DNA from: Deltaproteobacteria bacterium
Lineage (GTDB): Bacteria > Myxococcota_A > Polyangia > JACPQR01
Assembly (NCBI GenBank): GCA_016190375.1
Contig: JACPQR010000089.1
Coordinates: 1 to 51,148 of the forward strand
Direction of reading: 5' to 3'
DNA: 51,148 nucleotides
Numbering within the stretch: the first letter of the stretch is position 1; each line of letters begins with the position of its first letter. The notes beneath the pieces were generated by a model. It worked only from the letters and a program-made list of their open reading frames with translations. It was not told the DNA's origin and did not search any database. This document shows positions 8,054 through 16,217 of the stretch, piece by piece. A program made the translations under genes and the position numbers.

Positions 8054-8353
8054 ATGAGTAGAAAATCGGATGCCCGCGCTGGGGCAGGGTCACGCCTCTC
8101 CGCTACGGAGGCGAGCCGTTCTTTCTCACGGATCCTCGACAGCGTCGAACGAGGCGCTCGGTTCCTCGTCCACCGGCATGGCCGAGACGTCTGCCTGATC
8201 GCGCCGCCATCGCCAGGCGCTCGGCGCGCCTCCGAATGCCTGGAGCTCCTCCGAGCGAGGTCGCCGGTCACGCTCGACGACCGGTTTGGAGACGATCTGA
8301 TGAGCGTGCTGGCCGGAGAGCCGGTCGAGGAGCGCCCGTCGTGGGACTCCTGA
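8054..8353 (+). CDS. Phd/YefM-type antitoxin
   Basis: A 99-residue protein whose N-terminal part reads LSATEASRSFSRILDSVERGARFLVHRHGRD, the typical Phd/YefM dimerisation and DNA-binding fold. The C-terminal tail is acidic and polar, as expected for the toxin-neutralising arm. It precedes a PIN-domain gene with a 13-base overlap, the usual antitoxin-toxin order. Type II antitoxins of this family repress their own promoter together with the toxin. Confidence 0.85.
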   Translation: MSRKSDARAGAGSRLSATEASRSFSRILDSVERGARFLVHRHGRDVCLIAPPSPGARRASECLELLRARSPVTLDDRFGDDLMSVLAGEPVEERPSWDS

Positions 8354-8757
8354 TCGATTCCACGGTCTTCATTGGCGCCGAGAGAGCACGCCTCACCCCC
8401 GCCCAGATGACCGCGGAGATCCTCCGTCGCTGGGGCGACGTGGAGCTGGCAATCTCGGCGATGAGCGCGGGAGAGTTGCTGCATGGGTGCTGGCGGGCCG
8501 ACACTCCGGCGCGCAGGGCACGACGGGAGGACTTCGTGGAGGCTTTCCTCTCCGTCCTGCCCGTTGTGGAGATCACTTTGCCGATCATGCGGATCTTCGC
8601 GGAGGTCGACGCCGGCCTGCGTGCCGCCGGCAGGAGGCTTCCCACCTCGGACCTGCTGATCGCGTGCACGGCGTTGTCGCGCGGCGATGACATCGTGACC
8701 GGGAACGTCCGGCATTTCGGCCGAGTGCCGCACCTGAAGGTGCATGAGTGGACATGA
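8341..8757 (+). CDS. vapC: PIN-domain RNase toxin (VapC-like)
   Basis: A 138-residue PIN-domain protein. The acidic catalytic set is visible: Asp in LLIDSTVFIGAE, Glu in SAGELLHG, Asp in LPTSDLLIACTAL, and a final Asn-rich segment IVTGNVRHF where Asp or Asn is usual. VapC toxins cleave RNA, commonly tRNA, when the antitoxin is degraded. GTG 8341 was chosen because the PIN domain begins right there (VGLLIDST) and it overlaps the antitoxin end, as in other vapBC-like pairs. Longer upstream starts would run through the antitoxin gene. Confidence 0.88.
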   Translation: MGLLIDSTVFIGAERARLTPAQMTAEILRRWGDVELAISAMSAGELLHGCWRADTPARRARREDFVEAFLSVLPVVEITLPIMRIFAEVDAGLRAAGRRLPTSDLLIACTALSRGDDIVTGNVRHFGRVPHLKVHEWT

Positions 8758-8871
8758 GGAGAGCCTCACGCGTTCGCGGGGGCCGTCAGGCGGATGGAAC
8801 GGGACGGGTGATCCGGCGTCCCATCGAGACCGACTCCTGCGCATTGCCGCAACGGGCGGTATTCTCAGAAC

Positions 8872-9615
8872 ATGGCCTTTCGTGACGACGTCGAGGCCGC
8901 CAACGCCAGGGCGGAGGCGGCCGAAGCCCGGGTGCGGGAGCTCGAGCGCAGGAATCGAGAGCTCACGGCGCGCCGACCGCAGCAATCGGGTCGAACGGCG
9001 GTGTGGATCACGCTTGCCGGCGCGTGTGCTCTCATGGCCTGGCTCGTTGGCCCGAGGCCCCTGGTGATCCTCCCCGCCCTCCTCTTGCTTCTCGCGCTGG
9101 CGCCCGTTTGGTGGCAACGCGTCGCCGGTCCGAGCGAGGCCCTGATCCTGATCGGCCGCAAGCATCGCGCCGCCGATGGAACCGCGCTCGGCTATCGACT
9201 GGTGCGTCCCGGCGAGGCAGCGACGCGCGTGCCCTTCGTCGACCACGTCGAGCGCGTGGATCTGTCGGACGTGCCGATCGAGGTCGAGGTGGACGACGCC
9301 TACGGCAAGGGTTGCGTATTCAGGCTGCGGGGCACTGCGATCGTCGCGATCACCCCCGAGGAGCCGGTCATCCACCGCGCCATCGAGCGTTTCCTCGGCC
9401 GACCGCGGGACGAGATCGCCGCCGTCGCGCGAGGAACGCTCGAGGGAATCTTGCGAGGAACGATCGCCGAGATCGATCCCTTCGAGACGGCGAAGATGGC
9501 CGAGACCCTCGCGAGAGCGGCCAGCAAGGCGGCAGAGGACGATCTCTCCAAGATGGGCCTCGTGCTGCGCACGCTGAAGATCGAGCGGGTGGAGCGGGTC
9601 GAGCGGGTCGAGTGA
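8872..9615 (+). CDS. Coiled-coil, membrane-anchored SPFH (Band 7)-like protein
   Basis: A 247-residue protein. Residues 1-40 form a coiled coil rich in Glu, Arg and Ala. Two hydrophobic segments follow at about 43-58 and 62-78. The soluble part resembles the SPFH/Band 7 fold of flotillins: ALILIGRK, a beta-rich section, then IERFLGRPRDEIAAVARGTLEGILRGTIAEIDP and the ISKMGLVLRTLKI-type end. SPFH proteins form membrane scaffolds. It ends in three ERV repeats (hexamer repeats in DNA) and is shorter than full flotillins, so it may be a truncated or minimal form. A palindromic repeat begins at the base after its stop codon. Confidence 0.65.
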   Translation: MAFRDDVEAANARAEAAEARVRELERRNRELTARRPQQSGRTAVWITLAGACALMAWLVGPRPLVILPALLLLLALAPVWWQRVAGPSEALILIGRKHRAADGTALGYRLVRPGEAATRVPFVDHVERVDLSDVPIEVEVDDAYGKGCVFRLRGTAIVAITPEEPVIHRAIERFLGRPRDEIAAVARGTLEGILRGTIAEIDPFETAKMAETLARAASKAAEDDLSKMGLVLRTLKIERVERVERVE

Positions 9616-9782
9616 GAGCCTGAGCAGGAATCCCGGACCGAGCCAGGCGGCCGAGGCGGCCCGCGCAAGTTCGATGCTAGGCGGGCCGACGACGCATACC
9701 TGTTGGTATTCGGAGGAGGCCCAACAACGCAGACGGGGTCGGATCGGCCGCCTGGCGACGGGAGGGATTCCTGCTCAGGCTC
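9616..9782. repeat. Palindromic structured element, copy 1
   Basis: The 167-base unit is bounded by a perfect 19-base inverted repeat (9616-9634 with 9764-9782). Inside are a second stem (9654-9661 with 9746-9753) and a small hairpin atacc-tgtt-ggtat. A second copy lies at 12774-12932. It fills the space between two convergent genes, starts at the base after the SPFH stop codon, and may act as a two-way terminator. No T-run follows the stem. Confidence 0.85.
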
Positions 9783-9834
9783 TAAGTCAGCCCGGGAAGA
9801 GGAAGCTCGAACGGGGAAGTGAGGTCTCGGGGAC

Positions 9835-11163
9835 CTAGATGAGCAGCGTGTCCGCGGACTCGGCCTCGGCCGCGAGGATCGACATCGTCTCGGTCTCGCG
9901 CCGGATCGCCAGCTCGTAGAGCTCGGCCAGCAGATCCGCGTGATCACGAACGATCTCGAGGAACTTCTCGCCGCCGAGGTGCAGGACCGTCGTCGGATGG
10001 ATCGCCACGACCGAGGCGGTCGCGGGCCGGCGCAGGACGAGGGAGATCTCGCCCACGACGTTACCCGGCCCGAGGCGCGCGAGGACCAGGGGCTCGGCGT
10101 CCTCCTTGCGGCTGACCTCGACTTCGCCCGAGACGAGCAGGTACATGCCGGCCGAGGCCTCGTCCTCGCGGATGAGGACCGCGCCTCGATCGAAGAACTG
10201 CATCTCGAACTGCCTGAGGAGCGAGGCGCGCCGGGTCGAGTCCAGGCGCCGGAGGATGGGCGAGAGGTTCAGGAGGTTCGAGAGCATCCGGCGCCGGCAG
10301 TACTCCACGACCTCCTCGCCGACGCGAGGGGCGGCGAGAGCGGCCATCTCGATCGCGTCGCGGTCCGCCTCCAGGAGCACCACGGGCACCGCGGCGACGA
10401 CGCTGGCGCTGCGAGGCGTCCGGGAGATGATCGCCATCTCGCCGAACACGGAGCCCGGGCCCAGCCGAGCGAGGTGGATCGGCTCGGTCGAGCCGGCCCG
10501 CGCCGCCGGTGGAGGCTTTCGCTCGACGTTCACCTCACCGTTGGCGACGATGAAGAAGCTCGAGCCGGGCGTGCCCTCCTCGAGCACGATCTCGCCGGCC
10601 GGGAATCGCCGGACGCGCAAGGCGCGCGCGAGCTCGACGAAGGCCTCGCGGTCGAGCAGGGAGAAGATCGCCGCGCGGGGCACGGCCGCCGGTTCGTCGA
10701 ATTCCCTCGACAGCTCGGCGCCGTCCGAGGCTTCCATCATCGCCTGCTTGGCCGCGAGGACGAGCTGCCCGCGCTCGGCCGGCTGGACCTCGGGCAAGGC
10801 GCCCCTCGGCACCGGCGGGGGGGCGGCTGGTGCCGCGTTCCGGAGCCTGTCCGATCCGGCTCCGTACGTGCTCGCGAGGCCGTCGAGGACCTCCTGGACC
10901 TTTCCGCCGAGCTCCTTGGCCTTGAGGACGGCTGCGAGCGCCATGTACAGGTCGCCCGTCTCCGCGATCGTCCGGCAGAGGCGCAGGAGCGCGTCCCTCG
11001 CCGCGGTCTTGTCGCCGAGAGCGGCCACGGCTTCGGCGCAGACGAGGTGAGCTTCGTGGTCGTTCTGATCGGCCGACAGCGCCGCCGTCGCGAGCTGCGC
11101 GGCGCCGAGCACGTCACCTGCGCACAGGAGCCGCTCGGCCTCAGCTGAAGCCCGGGTGTGCAC
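9835..11163 (-). CDS. TPR-like protein with two cyclic-nucleotide-binding domains
   Basis: A 442-residue protein. Residues 1-110 are alanine-rich helical pairs of TPR character. Two cNMP-binding (CAP-effector) domains follow: the first at about 165-285 (FPAGEIVLEEGTPGSSFFIVANGEV, then GSVFGEMAIISRTPRSASVVA), the second at about 305-425 (VLIREDEASAGMYLLVSGEV, then GNVVGEISLVLRRPATASVVA). The phosphate-binding Arg-x-Ala/Ser pattern is partly kept in both. No DNA-binding helix-turn-helix follows, so it is not a CRP-type regulator; a scaffold or sensor role is likely. The start is GTG 11163; an ATG upstream is out of frame. Confidence 0.8.
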   Translation of the reverse strand: MHTRASAEAERLLCAGDVLGAAQLATAALSADQNDHEAHLVCAEAVAALGDKTAARDALLRLCRTIAETGDLYMALAAVLKAKELGGKVQEVLDGLASTYGAGSDRLRNAAPAAPPPVPRGALPEVQPAERGQLVLAAKQAMMEASDGAELSREFDEPAAVPRAAIFSLLDREAFVELARALRVRRFPAGEIVLEEGTPGSSFFIVANGEVNVERKPPPAARAGSTEPIHLARLGPGSVFGEMAIISRTPRSASVVAAVPVVLLEADRDAIEMAALAAPRVGEEVVEYCRRRMLSNLLNLSPILRRLDSTRRASLLRQFEMQFFDRGAVLIREDEASAGMYLLVSGEVEVSRKEDAEPLVLARLGPGNVVGEISLVLRRPATASVVAIHPTTVLHLGGEKFLEIVRDHADLLAELYELAIRRETETMSILAAEAESADTLLI

Positions 11164-11215
11164 TCGCGAGCCATATCACGCCCGCGTCTGTGCCGTCGAC
11201 TACGACGAGACGCCG

Positions 11216-11458
11216 GGGTGCGTTGCACGGTCCCGGGTTTCGCCAGACGTACACGTAGACGTAGACGTAGGCGTGGACGTTGACGGCGACGACGACGTGA
11301 ACTTCGGCGACCCGCGTTCGACGCGACCCGCCCTCGCCGCGGCGGTCCGCAGGGGCAGTCAACCGGGGTCCGTCCAGGTCCACGTCCACGTCGCCGTCAA
11401 GGTCCACGTCAACGGCGACGTCGACGACCGGCGAAACCCGGGGCCGTGCAACGCACCC
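11216..11458. mobile_element. MITE-like element with 29-base inverted ends and 9-base target duplication
   Basis: Inverted ends at 11216-11244 and 11430-11458 match at 28 of 29 positions. Each end is directly flanked by the same 9 bases, GAGACGCCG (11207-11215 and 11459-11467), a target-site duplication that shows insertion. The interior is low-complexity hexamer-like sequence (acgtag, gtccac, gtcaac types) that is open in several frames and reads as alternating Val/Asp/His. No transposase is encoded. It lies in the divergent promoter region between the cNMP gene and the HExxH gene. Confidence 0.85.
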
Positions 11459-11492
11459 GAGACGCCGAGTGGTTTTGCGCTATGCTGCCGGG

Positions 11493-12764
11493 GTGCCCCG
11501 GGAGCTCGCCGGAATAGCGCTCGTCTGCGTGCTCCTGCGGGCGTCCCCCGTCGGGGCAGACACGAGCCCTCTCGTCTTGCTCGCGGACCGCATCGCGCCG
11601 GAGGTCTCGTCCCTTCGCGGACTTCCCATCCTGCGACCGATCGAGCGGGGAGTTCTGACGCGGGATCGACTGCTCGCTCGGATCCAGACGGTCGTCTCGG
11701 AGCAGTACAGGCCGGAGGACATCCGGCACGAGGCGGACCTTCTCAAGCGGCTCGGATTGATCCCCGCGACCATGGACTACGAGCAGACGATGTACGAGCT
11801 GCTCCGCGAGCAGGTGGCGGGCTTCTACGACCACCGCGCAGGGCGCCTCTTCATCGCGAGCTGGATCTCGCCCGAGATGCAGGCGCCCACGCTGGCGCAC
11901 GAGATCGAGCACGCGCTTCAGGACCAGCACTTCCGGATCGGCGAGCTGCTGCGCCGGAGGCCCGGCGAATCCGACCGCCAGACTGCGCTGTCGGCTCTCT
12001 GCGAGGGAGACGGCGTCGCCGTGATGATCGACTACATGCTGCGAGGCACCGGGCGCGACTTCCGGTCCATGCCGAACCTGCTCGAGCAGATGCGGGCGCG
12101 GGCCGGGGGCGGCGACGATCAGCCTCGGCTGCGCGATGCTCCGAGGGCGCTGCGCGAGTCGCTCCTCTTCCCGTACGTGGGAGGTCTCGCCTTCGTCCGT
12201 GCGCTCAGGCTCGCGGGCCCATGGAGCTCGGTCGATGCCGCGTTCCGCGCGCCTCCCGACTCGACCGAGCAGATCCTGCACCCGGAGCGGTTCGTCACGC
12301 GCGATCCGCCCATCGCGGTGAGGCTCGCCGACAGCGTGGTCCTCGCGAGCGCATACCGTCCGGTCCACCACGAAACGCTCGGCGAGCTCGCTTTCCGCCT
12401 CTACCTGGAAGAGACGGTGGCCGATCTCGCGCCGTCCGCGGCGGCGGGCTGGGGCGGCGATCGGGTGATCGTCTACGAGCGCCGGGACGCAGGGACGCAT
12501 CCGCCGATCGAAGCGGTCGCCCTCGTGTCGCGCTCGCGGTGGGACACGGAGGCCGACGCCGCCGAGCTCGTCCAGGCGGCCTCCGCCGCACTGGGACGCC
12601 GGTATCCCGTCGGTTCGGTCCTCGCCGTCCCGGGCGGAGCGGGCCGCCGGATCGGGCAGGGGCTGGCGTCCGCCGTCTCGCGGCGCGGCGCCGACGTCGT
12701 CCTGCTCGAGGGAGTGCCGGAGGCGCTGCTTCTCCCGCTCGTGACCGAGGCCATGGCCCACTGA
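11493..12764 (+). CDS. Secreted HExxH zinc-metallopeptidase-like protein
   Basis: A protein of 423 residues from GTG 11493. An N-terminal hydrophobic stretch (LAGIALVCVLLRASPVGA) looks like a signal peptide cut near SPVGA-D. The motif LAHEIEHALQDQHF (about residue 140) is an HExxH zinc site, and CEGDGVAVMIDYML follows about 35 residues later, where a third ligand could lie. This pattern occurs in uncharacterised bacterial putative metallopeptidases; the substrate is unknown. GTG 11493 was preferred over GTG 11469 because it leaves a clean signal peptide. A TATGCT at 11481 could be the -10 box. Its promoter lies beside the inserted element at 11216-11458. Confidence 0.72.
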   Translation: MPRELAGIALVCVLLRASPVGADTSPLVLLADRIAPEVSSLRGLPILRPIERGVLTRDRLLARIQTVVSEQYRPEDIRHEADLLKRLGLIPATMDYEQTMYELLREQVAGFYDHRAGRLFIASWISPEMQAPTLAHEIEHALQDQHFRIGELLRRRPGESDRQTALSALCEGDGVAVMIDYMLRGTGRDFRSMPNLLEQMRARAGGGDDQPRLRDAPRALRESLLFPYVGGLAFVRALRLAGPWSSVDAAFRAPPDSTEQILHPERFVTRDPPIAVRLADSVVLASAYRPVHHETLGELAFRLYLEETVADLAPSAAAGWGGDRVIVYERRDAGTHPPIEAVALVSRSRWDTEADAAELVQAASAALGRRYPVGSVLAVPGGAGRRIGQGLASAVSRRGADVVLLEGVPEALLLPLVTEAMAH

Positions 12765-12773
12765 CGGGGCTCA

Positions 12774-12932
12774 GAGCGTGAGCAGGAATCCCGGACCGAG
12801 CCAGGCGGTCGAGACGGCCCCGGCTGCTAGGCGGGCCGACGACGCATACCTCGTGGTATTCGGAGGAGGCCCAACAACGCAGACGGGGTCGTATCGGCCG
12901 TCTGGCGACGGGAGGGATTCCTGCTCACGCTC
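12774..12932. repeat. Palindromic structured element, copy 2
   Basis: A 159-base relative of the element at 9616-9782, again with a perfect 19-base terminal inverted repeat (12774-12792 with 12914-12932), an inner stem (12812-12819 with 12896-12903) and a hairpin atacc-tcgt-ggtat. TCA flanks both sides (12771-12773 and 12933-12935), a possible 3-base target duplication. It ends exactly at the stop codon of the minus-strand gene and lies between convergent genes. Confidence 0.85.
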
Positions 12933-13400
12933 TCACTCCGGGCATAGCGACAGCCTCGAGCCGTCGACGAAGCAGAGCGGATCGAGGCATACCTCGTCCG
13001 CGCTCGGCTGTCGGCCTCGACAGCTCGCGCAGGTCCAGAGCACCATCTCCCCTTCGATCGACGCTCCCGACTCCAGCACCTGCTGGCAGGACGCACCGCA
13101 GAGATCCGGCTCGGCGAAGACGGCGATCCCGACGGCGCTGCCGTCGGCGGCGAACGAGAGACCCGCCGTATCCCCCGACGAAATCGAGGTTCGGCCGAGG
13201 ACCGCGGTCCTGTCGAGGGCGTCGCACACCGTCGCCTCCGCGTCCGCGATCGGCCGCCCGTCCGCAGACACGATCGTGACGTCCACGACGGCGTCGGCCT
13301 GGCAGCCGCACGCCACGAAGAGGAGCGGGGCTAGGTGCTGAGGGAGCCGCAACGGCGGCAGGATGCCACGCGGCGGCGCTTTTTTCACGATTCGTTCCAT
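12933..13400 (-). CDS. Small secreted or lipid-anchored Cys-rich protein
   Basis: A 155-residue protein not matched to a family. The N-terminus MERIVKKAPPRG precedes a hydrophobic stretch ending in APLLFVACGCQAD, where LLFVAC could be a lipobox. The mature part opens like a carboxypeptidase-regulatory domain (VDVTIVSADGRPIADAEATVCD) and later has paired cysteines (CGASCQQ, CASCRG, CLDPLC). The ATG lies inside the left inverted end of the repeat at 13399-13590, so the element may have supplied or replaced its start region. Its stop touches the palindromic element at 12774-12932. Function unknown. Confidence 0.55.
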   Translation of the reverse strand: MERIVKKAPPRGILPPLRLPQHLAPLLFVACGCQADAVVDVTIVSADGRPIADAEATVCDALDRTAVLGRTSISSGDTAGLSFAADGSAVGIAVFAEPDLCGASCQQVLESGASIEGEMVLWTCASCRGRQPSADEVCLDPLCFVDGSRLSLCPE

Positions 13401-13590
13401 GCCCATCCGGTTTCTTGCCAAGCCGGGATCCCGACGGGCAGGGATTGAACAGGCGACAGGCGACAGGCAGCCGGCGACGGGCAATTCCGGACCCGGATGA
13501 GCAGCGCGTGCGTCCGGCGGCTGCCAGTTGCCAGTTGCCTGTCGCCTGTCGCCTGTTGGGCCCGCGTCTGGCAAGCAACCGGATGGGCAT
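13399..13590. mobile_element. Foldback MITE-like element, complete copy
   Basis: Inverted ends of 22 bases (13399-13420 and 13569-13590) match at 21 positions. Inner inverted tracts of caggcga and tcgcctg units would extend the hairpin. No coding capacity. A copy about 97% identical over 135 bases lies at 50719-50853, so it has moved recently. The remaining 13591-13765 shows nothing I can name. Confidence 0.85.
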
Positions 13591-13765
13591 GAATACTTTC
13601 AATCCGTCACCACCCGGGCGGAATCCGCCACTCAGCGGCCCGACCCTCGCGACGTGGTCAGGGGTGGCGCCGTTCACGTGCTCTACGGCGACGTGACGGC
13701 CGGCTCGGTCGTCCACCTCTCGTGGGAGCGCTCGCCGCCCGATGCGTGAGCGTCTCGCTCTGCGC

Positions 13766-15073
13766 TCAGATCTGCGATAGCCGCCGCACGGTCTCCTCGA
13801 AGGCCGCGGGCTCGTCGCGCTTCTGGGTCAAGAAGCTCGTGATGGCTCCGATCTTGGCGATGGCCTGATCGGTCTCCTGATCCGAGCCCTTCTTGTAGGC
13901 GCCCAGGACGATGAGGTCGCGCTTCTGCTCGTAGGCGGCGAGCAGGCTCCGGACGCGAGCGGCGGCGGCGCGGTGATCCTGCGTCACGACGCCGTCCATG
14001 ACGCGGGACAGGCTCGCGAGCACGTCGATCGCCGGGAACTGGCCGCGCTCGGCGATCCTGCGGGCCAGGACGATGTGACCGTCCAGGATCCCGCGGACCT
14101 CGTCGGCGATCGGCTCGTCCATGTCGCCGCCCTCGACGAGCACGGTGTAGATCGCGGTGATCGATCCCCGGGCAGAGTTGCCGCTTCGCTCGAGGAGGCG
14201 CGGCAAGAGCGAGAACACGCTCGGCGGGTAGCCTCGCCGCGTGGGTGGCTCGCCCGCGGCGAGGCCGACCTCGCGCTGGGCGCGCGCGAAGCGAGTGACC
14301 GAGTCCATCAGGAGAAGGACGCTCTGGCCGCGATCGCGGAACCACTCGGCGATCGCGGTCGCCAAGAAAGCGCTCTTGAGCCGTACCAGTGCCGCCGCGT
14401 CGCTCGTCGCGCAGACGACGACCGAGCGCGGGAGCCCCTCGGGCCCCAGGGACTCCTCCACGAACTCGCGGACCTCCCGGCCGCGCTCGCCGATCAGGCA
14501 GATCACGTTGACGTCGCTCGACGCCGAGCGCGCGATCTGGCCCAGGAGCGAGCTCTTGCCGACGCCGCTGCCCGCGAACAGCCCGAGTCGCTGCCCCTCG
14601 GCCACCGTGCACAGCGCGTCGATGGCGCGCACGCCCAGGGGCAAGGACCGCGTGATCCGGCGCCGGGCGAGGGGCTCGGGAGGGTCGCGCATGACGCCCC
14701 AGGGCTCGGCGTCGCGCAGGGGGCCCGCGCCGTCGATCGGCGATCCGAGCCCGTCGAGCACCCGTCCGAGCAGCCCCGGACCCGAGCGCACGTCGAAGGC
14801 GCGTCCCTCCGCGCGGACGGGGTCGCCGGGGCCGACGCCGCCGGGGTCGCCGTACGGCATCAGCACGACCTGTTCGTCGTCGAAGCCCACGACCTCGGCG
14901 GCGAGCGGCTCCGCGCCGCGTCGCACGATCTCGACCAGCTCGCCGACGCGCGCGCCGGGGACGGTGGCGCGCATGCAGAGCCCCGTGATCGCACAGACCC
15001 TTCCCTCCACCCTCACTGTCGAGACTGGCTCGAGCGCGCGAGAAAGCCGCGCAAAGTCGACGACGGGCTTCAT
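13766..15073 (-). CDS. FliI/SctN-family rotary ATPase (type III export type)
   Basis: A 435-residue ATPase of the flagellar/type III secretion family. The Walker A loop is GLFAGSGVGKSS, Walker B is SVLLLMDSVTRFARAQRE, and GERGREVREF, GDMDEPIADEVRGILDGHIVL and QFPAIDVLASLSRVM are strongly conserved family segments. These enzymes unfold substrates and dissociate them from chaperones at an export gate. No other flagellar or type III gene is in view, and the neighbour is dnaJ. The second of two tandem ATGs (15073) is the in-frame start; the first (15090) overlaps the dnaJ stop but leads to a 6-codon frame. Confidence 0.9.
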   Translation of the reverse strand: MKPVVDFARLSRALEPVSTVRVEGRVCAITGLCMRATVPGARVGELVEIVRRGAEPLAAEVVGFDDEQVVLMPYGDPGGVGPGDPVRAEGRAFDVRSGPGLLGRVLDGLGSPIDGAGPLRDAEPWGVMRDPPEPLARRRITRSLPLGVRAIDALCTVAEGQRLGLFAGSGVGKSSLLGQIARSASSDVNVICLIGERGREVREFVEESLGPEGLPRSVVVCATSDAAALVRLKSAFLATAIAEWFRDRGQSVLLLMDSVTRFARAQREVGLAAGEPPTRRGYPPSVFSLLPRLLERSGNSARGSITAIYTVLVEGGDMDEPIADEVRGILDGHIVLARRIAERGQFPAIDVLASLSRVMDGVVTQDHRAAAARVRSLLAAYEQKRDLIVLGAYKKGSDQETDQAIAKIGAITSFLTQKRDEPAAFEETVRRLSQI

Positions 15074-15089
15074 CGGACGACGGGCTTCA

Positions 15090-15092
<3 letters not shown>
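15061..15092 (-). promoter_or_regulatory. Duplicated start region between dnaJ and the ATPase
   Basis: The 13 bases cgacgggcttcat occur twice, 17 bases apart (15061 and 15078). Each holds an ATG on the minus strand. The upstream ATG overlaps the dnaJ stop as TGATG and reads MKPVVR then TGA. That TGA overlaps the true ATG as ATGA. The structure may allow stop-start reinitiation. Confidence 0.7.

Positions 15093-16217
<1,125 letters not shown>

Noticed and set aside
11156..12781. Plus-strand open frame running through the inserted element and the metallopeptidase gene
   Set aside because: Different frame from the HExxH gene, Arg-rich, and begins inside low-complexity repeats.
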